From Ignavibacteriales bacterium (GTDB taxonomy: Bacteria > Bacteroidota > Ignavibacteria > Ignavibacteriales > Ignavibacteriaceae), in contig JADJHL010000002.1 of the NCBI GenBank assembly GCA_016707585.1, forward strand, positions 372,001 to 436,000: a stretch of 64,000 bases of DNA, written 5' to 3'. This document shows, in pieces, positions 40,952 through 49,179 of the stretch (position 1 is its first letter; the number at the start of each line of letters is the position of its first letter). The notes under the pieces were generated by a model. It was not told where the DNA came from. It was given only the letters and a program-made list of their open reading frames with translations, and made no database searches. Made by a program: the position numbers and the translations under genes.

Positions 40952-43048
40952 TCAATACTTCGGATTTATTCCCAAATTATAAAATACAAATCCCCAGAGA
41001 TCAGCAACTTCTTCAATCACTTTTGATGTTGGTTTACCTGCCCCGTGTCCGGCTTTCGTTTCGATTCGAATCAAAACAGGATTTTCACCATTGTAATGTT
41101 CTTGTAAGGTTGCGATGTACTTAAATGAATGTGCAGGAACAACTCTATCATCATGATCTGCGGTTGTTACAAGAGTTGCCGGATATTTTAAATCATTTTT
41201 TATGTTGTGTAACGGAGAATAATTATAAAGATATTTAAACTGCTCCGCATCATCACTTGAGCCATATTCAACAGCCCAGTAATATCCAATTGTAAATTTA
41301 TGAAACCGCAGCATATCCATAACACCGACTTGTGGAATTGCAACTTTAAATAAATCGGGTCTTTGATTTATAACTGCGCCAATTAATAATCCACCATTAG
41401 ATCCGCCGGCACAAGCAAGTTTTAATGATGAAGTGTAACCTTCTTTAATCAGATATTCTGCTGCAGCAATAAAATCATCAAACACATTTTGTTTTTTATC
41501 TAACATTCCTGCTTTATGCCAGGCTTCTCCATATTCGCCGCCGCCACGAATGTTTGGCATTGCATAAACTCCGCCATTTTCTAAAAACATTAATCTCGAT
41601 GTGCTAAATGAAGGATTCATAGAAATATTAAATCCGCCGTAGCTGTAAAGATAAGTTGGATTATTCCCATCAAGTTTCAATCCTTTTTTGTGTACAATAA
41701 ACATTGGAACTTTTGTACCATCTTTACTTTGATAAAAAACTTGTTTGGTTTCATAATTATCAAAATCAAAATCTAATTCTATTTGCTGATATAATTCTGA
41801 TTTCTTTGTGTTTATATCCAGCTTATAAGTTGTACTTGGAAACGTAAATGAAGTAAAAGAATAAAAAGCAATATTATCATCTCTTCTTCCACTAAAACCG
41901 ACTGAGCCAAGAGTTGGTAAATTAATTTCACTATCCAATGTTCCATCTAAATTATAGAAGTAAGCATGATTAGCAGCATCTTGCATATAAGTTGCAACAA
42001 TTTTGCCGCCAAGAATTTGAATGCCTTGTAAAACATCTTTCTTTTCAGGAATTACATCTTTCCAATTTTCTCTTGCAGGATTTTTGGGATCAATCATTAT
42101 AAGTTTATAATTTGATGCATTGTAATCAGTTTGTACAAGTAGTTTATCTCTAATATTATCAACAACACCGTAGTTGTTATTAAGATCATCAACTATGCTT
42201 ATAAACTTTGAATTTGGATCGGATAAATCTTTTACAAGAAATCCGTTATTACTTGTTCCTTCAGAAAAATAAATTATTAAAAATCGTTCATCTTCGGTTG
42301 TGCCAGCAGAAAACCCACGATCAGGTTTTGAAGCATCTTCATAAATCACAACATCTTTAGATTGATCATCCCCTATTTTGTGATAATAAACTTTTGAGAA
42401 TTGATTTTTTGTTGATAACTCAGAGCCGGTTGGTTCTGGAAATCTACTGTAGAAAAATCCATTGTCTTTCCATGCCATTCCAGAAAATTTAATCCACTTT
42501 AAATGATCTGATAATTTTTTTCCTGACTCAACATCCATAACAAAATATTCATTCCAGTCACTTCCACCAGAAGCAGTAGCATAAGCAAAAGTTTTTCCAT
42601 CTTTAGAAAAAGCAAATGTTGCAAGTGAAATTGTTCCATCTTCAGCAAGTTTGTTCGGATCAAAAAACACCTTTGCTTCACTTTCAAGATTATCTTTTGC
42701 ATACATAACACTTTGATTTTGCAATCCATCATTCTTAAAGAAATAATATTTATCGCCCGCACGAAATGGTGCACCGTATTTTGGAAAATTATAAAGTTTT
42801 TCAAATCTATCCTTTAACTTATCTCGGAAAGGAATTTTTGATAAGTATTCATCTGTAACTTTATTTTGTTCAATAACCCAGTTAGCTGTTTCTTCTGAGT
42901 TATCATCTTCTAACCAGCGATAAGGATCAGCTACTTTGGTTCCAAAGTAATCGTCAACAACATCTACTTTTTTTGTATCGGGATATTTTAATTGTCCGTA
43001 ATTAGAACTGATCATCAACAATAACAATACTCCTATAATATTTTTCAT
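40952..43048 (-). CDS. Prolyl oligopeptidase, S9A family, exported
   Basis: A 698-residue peptidase. A signal peptide (MKNIIGVLLLLMISSNYGQ) is followed by the family start VDDYFGTKVADPYRWLEDD, a seven-bladed propeller (about 70-420) and an alpha/beta-hydrolase domain. The triad is visible: Ser in ACAGGSNGGLLIG (~548), Asp in TTADHDDRVVP (~632) and His in ETKAGHGAGKPT (~672). It cleaves short peptides after proline, probably in the periplasm given the leader. Length is typical. It is the last gene of a minus-strand run that may include the GNAT, HAD and LolA-like genes, 21 bases after the GNAT gene. Confidence 0.93.
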   Translation of the reverse strand: MKNIIGVLLLLMISSNYGQLKYPDTKKVDVVDDYFGTKVADPYRWLEDDNSEETANWVIEQNKVTDEYLSKIPFRDKLKDRFEKLYNFPKYGAPFRAGDKYYFFKNDGLQNQSVMYAKDNLESEAKVFFDPNKLAEDGTISLATFAFSKDGKTFAYATASGGSDWNEYFVMDVESGKKLSDHLKWIKFSGMAWKDNGFFYSRFPEPTGSELSTKNQFSKVYYHKIGDDQSKDVVIYEDASKPDRGFSAGTTEDERFLIIYFSEGTSNNGFLVKDLSDPNSKFISIVDDLNNNYGVVDNIRDKLLVQTDYNASNYKLIMIDPKNPARENWKDVIPEKKDVLQGIQILGGKIVATYMQDAANHAYFYNLDGTLDSEINLPTLGSVGFSGRRDDNIAFYSFTSFTFPSTTYKLDINTKKSELYQQIELDFDFDNYETKQVFYQSKDGTKVPMFIVHKKGLKLDGNNPTYLYSYGGFNISMNPSFSTSRLMFLENGGVYAMPNIRGGGEYGEAWHKAGMLDKKQNVFDDFIAAAEYLIKEGYTSSLKLACAGGSNGGLLIGAVINQRPDLFKVAIPQVGVMDMLRFHKFTIGYYWAVEYGSSDDAEQFKYLYNYSPLHNIKNDLKYPATLVTTADHDDRVVPAHSFKYIATLQEHYNGENPVLIRIETKAGHGAGKPTSKVIEEVADLWGFVFYNLGINPKY

Positions 43049-43069
43049 TCTCTCTCCTTTAATTAATCT

Positions 43070-43342
43070 TTATATACTAATATTTTGATATTCTATGTGT
43101 TTATCTAAAAATTTTCTAACATACCAGCAACTCGGAATAACTTTAAAATTCTTTTCTTTAGCATATTCAAAAGCAGCAAGCACAACTTTTTCGGCTAAAC
43201 CTTGTCCGCGTAATTGTGGTGGTGTGTAAGTTGAGTATAAATCAATCGTTTCTTTGTCTTCAGCATACAGTACATAAACTTCTAATCCATCAACATCTAA
43301 AACAAATCTGCTGCCTTGCTTATCGTTTATTATTTCATTCAT
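43070..43342 (-). CDS. Small GNAT-like N-acetyltransferase (YjdJ type)
   Basis: A 90-residue single-domain protein of the short GNAT_CG/YjdJ family. It has a paired-strand start (GSRFVLDVDGLEVYVLYAE), the acetyl-CoA binding loop LRGQGLAEKVVLAAFEYA, and the closing VIPSCWYVRKFLDKH. This minimal fold lacks the usual N-terminal helices. The conserved Cys in PSCWYV is a family feature. The acceptor is unknown. It overlaps the HAD gene by four bases (ATGA). Confidence 0.82.
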   Translation of the reverse strand: MNEIINDKQGSRFVLDVDGLEVYVLYAEDKETIDLYSTYTPPQLRGQGLAEKVVLAAFEYAKEKNFKVIPSCWYVRKFLDKHIEYQNISI

Positions 43343-43953
43343 AAGATATCTCTCGCTTTCAAATTCTTCACTAAATCATCATATCCTAAAAATTGAATTC
43401 CATCCCAACCTAAACTTTTTGCAACGTTTACATATTCTAAAATATCATCAATAAAAATATGTTCTTCTGATGGAAAACCGGAAACTTTTTCTACTGCTTG
43501 ATAAATTTCTTTTTCCGGTTTGATGAATCCAACTTCGTGAGAAAGGAAAAGTTTATCAAACAATTTTAAAAACTCGTAGTGTTCAAATCCATATTTTTTA
43601 TGAATTGAATTTGTATTAGATATTAGAAAAAGTTTGAAGCGTTTTTTAAGTTCTGGCAAAAGTGAGACCACTTTTTCATCAACAGAAAAAATATCTGACC
43701 AATACTTGCAGAATGTTTCTCCATCTATACAATCATCTAGATATTCTAACATTTTGGAAATAAAAACTGCTTCAGTTATCAAACCCTTTTCATAATTACG
43801 ATGAATACTATAATTCTGGTTATATAACTCCAAAAAAGTTTCACCAATTCCAGATTTATGTTTGTTTACTTTTTCAACGAAGTACTTATAATCAAATGGG
43901 ACAATCACTTGCCCCAAATCAAAAACTATTGCGGAATACTTTCTTTTAATCAT
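43339..43953 (-). CDS. HAD-superfamily hydrolase (subfamily IA)
   Basis: A 204-residue protein with the HAD motifs in a modified form. Motif I appears as VFDLGQVIV: the first Asp is kept, but the second, general-acid Asp of the usual DxD is replaced by Gly (D-L-G, as in the epoxide-hydrolase N-terminal-domain/YihX-like group). Motif II is LFLISNTNS, Lys is in VGFIKPEKEIYQ, and the motif IV acidic pair is in HIFIDDILEYV. It likely dephosphorylates a small metabolite; YihX-like members act on sugar phosphates. It sits between the LolA-like and GNAT genes with ATGA overlaps on both sides, hence strict co-translation. Confidence 0.82.
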   Translation of the reverse strand: MIKRKYSAIVFDLGQVIVPFDYKYFVEKVNKHKSGIGETFLELYNQNYSIHRNYEKGLITEAVFISKMLEYLDDCIDGETFCKYWSDIFSVDEKVVSLLPELKKRFKLFLISNTNSIHKKYGFEHYEFLKLFDKLFLSHEVGFIKPEKEIYQAVEKVSGFPSEEHIFIDDILEYVNVAKSLGWDGIQFLGYDDLVKNLKARDIL

Positions 43954-44684
43954 TCAATGATTACAAAAATATCATCAGACAGCCCTTTGTTTACTTTTAT
44001 GCTGCTAACAGTTACATCGATTGATTGGCCACCAGCCGATTGTACAATTTTGTGAGGATATTTTATTCCATCAACTTCTTTGTAATCATCAAAAGTAAAA
44101 GTTTGATTCATCAACCCCATTTGGGTTTGAAGCTCTTTTTCTTCCTTTACTTTCAATCCTGATTCAGCATCAAAGAATGAAAACCACCTTAACCCGGAAG
44201 GAAGAACCATTTTAATTTTGTTGGTTTCTTTTGTATTTATTTTTTCAGATCCTTCATAAGAAATTTTAATACCATAACTTTCTGGATCTAATAAAAACTC
44301 CATAATTGCTTCAATTTTTAAGGCTTCAAGTTCTTTATCTTTTACTTCAATTTTCTGATTCATTGCATTCATTACACCTTTTTCGCCATCAAAAATTACA
44401 AGTTGTTCCATACCACCAGCTTTAATTTCCTGTCTTAATTTATTTGGTGATTTTTGTTTTGCAATTAAAGTAATGCTTTGTCCCATTGCAGTACCACGCA
44501 TAATTGTGGTCCTATCTTCAACTTTAGCAAGTACATCTCTTCCGCCAATTGCAGTAAGATATTTTTCAATTACGTCTTTAGCTTTTTGTTTTGATATTTC
44601 TAAAGAATCCTGCGCAAAAATATTTAACTGAACTAAAGCTAGCAAGAATAATAAAGTTAAAGTGAACATTTTAAATAGTTTCAT
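43950..44684 (-). CDS. Periplasmic LolA-like outer-membrane-lipoprotein-sorting family protein
   Basis: A 244-residue exported protein with signal peptide MKLFKMFTLTLLFLLALVQLNIFAQ. A short helix (KAKDVIEKYLTAIGG) leads into a beta-rich half-barrel: MRGTAMGQSITLIAKQKSPNKLRQEI, MEQLVIFDGEKGVM, then SGLRWFSFFDAESGLKVKEE and KYPHKIVQSAGGQSID. This is the pattern of LolA/LolB-like 'outer membrane lipoprotein-sorting' proteins widespread in Bacteroidetes and Ignavibacteria and often of unknown role. It is the first gene of the small minus-strand operon and faces the divergent DUF5686 gene across a 189-base promoter region. Confidence 0.7.
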   Translation of the reverse strand: MKLFKMFTLTLLFLLALVQLNIFAQDSLEISKQKAKDVIEKYLTAIGGRDVLAKVEDRTTIMRGTAMGQSITLIAKQKSPNKLRQEIKAGGMEQLVIFDGEKGVMNAMNQKIEVKDKELEALKIEAIMEFLLDPESYGIKISYEGSEKINTKETNKIKMVLPSGLRWFSFFDAESGLKVKEEKELQTQMGLMNQTFTFDDYKEVDGIKYPHKIVQSAGGQSIDVTVSSIKVNKGLSDDIFVIIE

Positions 44685-44873
44685 TTTTATTCCCTCTATA
44701 AATAATTTGAATATGTTTACAAACTAAAATAGCAATAAGATTTATTTTAGCACTAAAATATATCACCGTTAATCATTCTTTAAAACACTATATTTGATGT
44801 GTATCAACTGATCTTATCAAATCAAATATGATCAATATTGCATTAAAAGTAATTTTTAAAAATCCCAATTAAA

Positions 44874-47291
44874 ATGATTTACAAAAATATTTCTACCGCA
44901 CTCTTACTAATCCTTTTTTCATGCAACATCTTTTCCCAGCAAATTACAATAAAAGGGAAAGTAGCAGATAAAAACACTTTATCTCCACTTGGTTATGCAA
45001 ACATTCGTATTTCTGGCTCCTCAAGTGGAACTTCCGCAAACATTAATGGTGTATATGAGCTTAAACTTCAAAATAAGAATCTGAATTTAGTCGCATCTTT
45101 TATTGGATATGATTCAGATACGATAAACATTAATACATTAAGTGATTTTAGTGAAATAGATTTTTTACTAACTCAATCAAATGTTGATTTACCTGAGATA
45201 CTAATAAATCCAGGAATCAATCCAGCATTAGAAATTATCCGCAAAGCCATTAATAAAAAGAAAATTAGAGATTCACAATTAAAAAATTATCAAGTTGAAG
45301 CTTATACAAAAGGACTTATCCGCACAGCAGATGATATCTCTGCAAACAGCAATAGTTTAAGTGTTGATTTTGGCGGTGATGATTCAACTGATTTAGCTAT
45401 TTCGGGTATATTAGAAAACCACAGTAAAAATTATTTTGAACAGCCGGACAAATTTAAATCTGTTGTTTTAGCAAGAAAACAAACTGCCAATTTTCCACCA
45501 ACAATAAATACACTTACCAGCGGAAGATTGATCCAGAATTTTTATGAAAATAATGTAAACTTTTTAGGCAGAGATTTGCCCGGACCGATTTCTGATGATG
45601 CGTTAAAATATTATTACTTTAGAATAGAAAGCATCACTTCACAAGACAACAAAAAGATTTATAATATTCACATCGAACCAGATAATTTTTCAGATCCGGG
45701 ATTTGTAGGCAATGTTTTTATAAATGATAGCACTTATGATTTAGTAAAAGTTGATTTAATTCTAAATCGTGCCGCAAATACAGGCGGATTTTTTGATACT
45801 GTAAATGTTTTTCAACAATTTGATAAGTATGACGAAATTTACTTGCCGGTTGATTATCGCTTGTTTGTAAAAGCTAATTTGCTGGGATTGGTACGAATTG
45901 GGTTTGAGTTAAACACAATTTTGTTTGATTACAAAATCAATCAACAAATTCCTGAAGAAATTTTTAACAAAGCAATCGTTACTGTTCTGTCAGAAGCCGA
46001 TGAAAAAGATTCAACATACTGGCTAACAACTCCAACTATTCCAAACACATTTGAAGAACAAGAAGCATATAGTAGAATAGATAGCATCGAAAGTGTTCCT
46101 AAAAATTTTCTTGATGATTTTTCTTTTCTTGATACAAGAATAAATTTAACAAAAAATCTTTCGTTAAGTGCTCCACTTGGAATGTATCATTTTTCACGAG
46201 TAGAGGGACACGCAATTGATTTTGGTTTTTTTGTTGATGATGCTTTTAATCAAAGATTAAACTCATCATTAAAATTATCTTATGGATTTTCAGACAAAAA
46301 GTTTAAACAGGATTTTTATGCAGATTTTCTTCTTGGGAAATATAGAACATGGAAAATAAACCTTAATGTTTTTAATAAATTAAATATTTTGTTTGGCGAA
46401 TCAGATAAATATGGTGAACTTTTTTCTACTCTTTTTGCTTTGATTTCCAAAGATGAATTTAGGGATTATTATTATTCAAAAGGATTTAGACTTGGAGTTG
46501 AAGGTGAAATATTTCCTGTTTTAAATTTGCACGCAATTTATGAAAACAAAACTGATAACTCAGCTTTTGTTAGAACTGACTTTTCATTTTTTAATAAGGA
46601 AAAATCATATAGAGTTAACAACCCAATTTATGAATCAAGAATAAATACTTTAAACCTTGGTTTTAATATTGATTTTAGGGATTATATTGAAGATGGATAT
46701 TATCGCAGAAGAACCTCGCTTGGCAGATCTTATGCATTGTTTTCCGGAGATATCACATATTCCAACAAAGGATTATTTAATAGTGATCTGAATTTTACAA
46801 TTTATGAATTTAATGCCTTTTCATTCTTGCGAACATTCAAATCCGCATCTTTGAACTTAAATGTTTATGCAAGAGTAACAGATGGAGTAACACCATACCA
46901 GGATCTCTATTCATTACCTGGCAACATTGATGTTGTGTTTAACTCACAAACATTTAGGACATTAAATGTAAACGAAATAATTGGTGATAGAATATTAACA
47001 TTAAACTTTACACACGATTTTAGAGATGAACTTTTTAGGATGTTAAATATTCCCGTAATAAAAAATTGGGAAATAATGCTATCGCTGATTTTTAATTCCG
47101 CAATTGCTGATGTAACAACAAAGACAGAAAGTATCTTAACAAATCCCGTAAAATCTTTAAAACATCCTTTTTATGAATTAGGATTTGGAATTGGACAAGG
47201 CATACTTCCATTTAAAATTGAGTTTATGTGGAAATTAAATTATCGCGATGGAAATAATTTTAGAGTTGGATTGAATATGCCTCTGTTATAG
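44874..47291 (+). CDS. Outer-membrane protein with carboxypeptidase-like regulatory domain and DUF5686 barrel
   Basis: An 805-residue protein with a signal peptide (about 1-22, ending FSQQ). A carboxypeptidase-D-like regulatory domain (about 24-105) has GKVADKNTLSPLGYANIRI and NGVYELKL. DUF5686 then spans most of the protein: KAINKKKIRDSQLKNYQVEAY, IESITSQDNKKIYNIHIEP, FINDSTYDLVKVDL. A C-terminal beta-barrel of about 16 strands ends in FRVGLNMPLL. It resembles TonB-dependent receptors in its front domain but has no plug or TonB box. It is abundant in FCB bacteria, with function unknown. It is divergent from the LolA-like gene. Confidence 0.82.
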   Translation: MIYKNISTALLLILFSCNIFSQQITIKGKVADKNTLSPLGYANIRISGSSSGTSANINGVYELKLQNKNLNLVASFIGYDSDTININTLSDFSEIDFLLTQSNVDLPEILINPGINPALEIIRKAINKKKIRDSQLKNYQVEAYTKGLIRTADDISANSNSLSVDFGGDDSTDLAISGILENHSKNYFEQPDKFKSVVLARKQTANFPPTINTLTSGRLIQNFYENNVNFLGRDLPGPISDDALKYYYFRIESITSQDNKKIYNIHIEPDNFSDPGFVGNVFINDSTYDLVKVDLILNRAANTGGFFDTVNVFQQFDKYDEIYLPVDYRLFVKANLLGLVRIGFELNTILFDYKINQQIPEEIFNKAIVTVLSEADEKDSTYWLTTPTIPNTFEEQEAYSRIDSIESVPKNFLDDFSFLDTRINLTKNLSLSAPLGMYHFSRVEGHAIDFGFFVDDAFNQRLNSSLKLSYGFSDKKFKQDFYADFLLGKYRTWKINLNVFNKLNILFGESDKYGELFSTLFALISKDEFRDYYYSKGFRLGVEGEIFPVLNLHAIYENKTDNSAFVRTDFSFFNKEKSYRVNNPIYESRINTLNLGFNIDFRDYIEDGYYRRRTSLGRSYALFSGDITYSNKGLFNSDLNFTIYEFNAFSFLRTFKSASLNLNVYARVTDGVTPYQDLYSLPGNIDVVFNSQTFRTLNVNEIIGDRILTLNFTHDFRDELFRMLNIPVIKNWEIMLSLIFNSAIADVTTKTESILTNPVKSLKHPFYELGFGIGQGILPFKIEFMWKLNYRDGNNFRVGLNMPLL

Positions 47292-47302
47292 AATTCGGTA
47301 AG

Positions 47303-47334
47303 GGCAAAAAAAAGCGCTCAAAAGAGAGCGCTCA
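47303..47334 (-). terminator. Rho-independent terminator after the RRM protein gene
   Basis: Stem GCGCTC (47315-47320) / GAGCGC (47327-47332) with a 6-nt loop, followed on the minus strand by eight T. It lies about 20 bases past the RRM gene stop and close behind the convergent DUF5686 gene, which has no T-run of its own here. Confidence 0.8.
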
Positions 47335-47352
47335 AAAGGAAATAAACAGAAC

Positions 47353-47604
47353 TTATTTCTTGGGTTTTGCTTCACTTACGATGATATTACGACCCTTGAG
47401 TTCAGCACCATTTAATGCCTGAATTGCAGCATTAGCTTCAGCTTCAGTTTCAAATTCAACGAAACCAAAACCTCTAGATCTGCGTGTCTCTTTATCAGTA
47501 ACTACTTTTGCTGAAAGTACGTTGCCATGTGCGGCAAATGCATTCTGCAAATCTTCGTCATTAGCTGACCAGGGGAGACTCCCTACAAACAATTTTGTAC
47601 TCAC
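47353..47604 (-). CDS. RNA-binding protein with a single RRM domain
   Basis: An 83-residue RNA recognition motif protein with both signatures. RNP2 is LFVGSLPW near the start, and RNP1 is RSRGFGFVEF at ~42-51, including the aromatic residues that stack on RNA. A short Lys/Pro-rich tail (SEAKPKK) follows. Such small RRM proteins in cyanobacteria and FCB bacteria are often cold-induced RNA chaperones. The 5' leader of about 220 bases between it and radA could hold regulation. It has its own strong terminator, so it is monocistronic and probably well expressed. Confidence 0.92.
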   Translation of the reverse strand: MSTKLFVGSLPWSANDEDLQNAFAAHGNVLSAKVVTDKETRRSRGFGFVEFETEAEANAAIQALNGAELKGRNIIVSEAKPKK

Positions 47605-47828
47605 GAAACGAACCTTTAATTAATTGAACAAAAATGCGCCATTTGACGCGGGAATAAAATAATATTATTAATTAAAGAAACAAAGAAAAAATTTAATTAA
47701 TCCTGCCTTTTAAGCCCAAAACAAGGGCTTTATGTCTCATCTTGGTTATTTTGAATGGAAGTTTTAGTCGAAATGTAAAATATTTTAAATTTTTATTTGA
47801 AGAGCAGAGTTGAAAATCTTACAGAAAA

Positions 47829-49175
47829 TTATAATAATTTTTCTATTGCATCTTTAACATTTTCAACTGGAATAATCTTAATAGAGCTAGAAACTTTTAA
47901 ATTTTTCATATTTCCAATTGGGACAACAGCTGTTTTAAAACCTAGTTTTTGTGCTTCAGCAATTCTTTTTTCTATATAACCAACGCTTCGTATTTCGCCT
48001 CCCAATCCTACTTCGCCAAGAATTATAGTTTGATTATCAACAATTTTATCCGTAAGACTTGATGCAATACTTACACAAACTGCCAAATCAACTGCCGGTT
48101 CAATTACTCTAATTCCACCAGCAACATTTACAAAAACATTATTTACAGATGCACGAATGTTAGCTCGTTTTTCCAAAACAGCCAACAAGATCGATAATCT
48201 TTTTTGATCAAATCCATTTGATACGCGTTGTGGATATCCAAAATTTGATGGAGTTACTAATGCTTGAACTTCTAACAAAATTGGTCTGCTACCTTCAATA
48301 CTTGATGTAACAACAGAGCCTGGAGTTTGTTTTTCTCGTTCACTTAAAAACAGTTCGCTGGGATTTGTAACTTCACGCAAACCATCTTCACGCATTTCAA
48401 AAACGCCAATTTCATTCGTGCTGCCAAATCTGTTTTTTTGCGCACGTAAAATCCTAAATGAATGATTTGTTTCACCTTCAAACTGTAAAACAGTATCAAC
48501 CATATGTTCAAGAATTTTTGGGCCTGCAATCATTCCTTCTTTTGTAACATGTCCAATAATTATTACTGAGTAATGATTTTTCTTAGCTTCTTCCATTAGC
48601 ATTGCAGCACATTCACGGATTTGCGTGATTGTACCGGGAGAGTTTTCTAATTCGCTTCTGTAGGTAGTTTGAATTGAATCTATAATTACAACAGATGGCG
48701 AGATTTCTTTTATTGCCCCAAGTATGTTTGATAATTCAGTTTCTGCTTGAACAAAAAACGAATCTGATTTTACTTTTAATCTGCTGGAGCGAAGTTTGAT
48801 TTGCTTTTCAGACTCTTCACCTGTTACATACAAAACTTTTTCTTTTATGCTTGTTGCCGCTTGCATTGCAATTGTGGATTTACCAATTCCAGGATCACCG
48901 CCAAGCAGTATAACAGAGCCGGGCATAATTCCTCCGCCAAGCACTCGATCAAATTCTATAATTCCTGTTTTTACTCTGTCTTCTTCATTTGCAGAGATAT
49001 CAAGAATTTTATTGTAGCTAAATTTTGATTTTGAAATGTTTGCTTTGCGTGGAGAGGTTTCTACGATTTCTTCAGTAAATGAATTCCAGCTTTCGCATTC
49101 CGGGCATTTACCAATCCAGCGTAAAGACTCATATCCGCAGTTTGAGCAGATGTATTTTATTTTTGTCTTTGACAT
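47829..49175 (-). CDS. radA: DNA repair protein RadA (Sms)
   Basis: A 448-residue protein. The N-terminal C4 zinc finger is CSNCGY..CPECESW. The RecA-like ATPase has Walker A GGDPGIGKST (~92) and the RadA-specific KNRFGSTNEIGVF motif. The C-terminal Lon-protease-like domain (about 275-448) has VNVAGGIRVIEPAVDLAV and LGEVGLGGEIRSV. It is a hexameric helicase that drives branch migration in homologous recombination. It follows alaS after a 4-base gap and is probably co-transcribed with it. Confidence 0.95.
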   Translation of the reverse strand: MSKTKIKYICSNCGYESLRWIGKCPECESWNSFTEEIVETSPRKANISKSKFSYNKILDISANEEDRVKTGIIEFDRVLGGGIMPGSVILLGGDPGIGKSTIAMQAATSIKEKVLYVTGEESEKQIKLRSSRLKVKSDSFFVQAETELSNILGAIKEISPSVVIIDSIQTTYRSELENSPGTITQIRECAAMLMEEAKKNHYSVIIIGHVTKEGMIAGPKILEHMVDTVLQFEGETNHSFRILRAQKNRFGSTNEIGVFEMREDGLREVTNPSELFLSEREKQTPGSVVTSSIEGSRPILLEVQALVTPSNFGYPQRVSNGFDQKRLSILLAVLEKRANIRASVNNVFVNVAGGIRVIEPAVDLAVCVSIASSLTDKIVDNQTIILGEVGLGGEIRSVGYIEKRIAEAQKLGFKTAVVPIGNMKNLKVSSSIKIIPVENVKDAIEKLL

Positions 49176-49179
49176 ACTT

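Noticed and set aside
47712..47730. Hairpin AAGCCC/GGGCTT between the RRM and radA genes as a radA terminator
   Set aside because: The stem is only 6 bp and there is no T-run on the minus strand after it. It may be part of the RRM gene leader, but nothing decides this.
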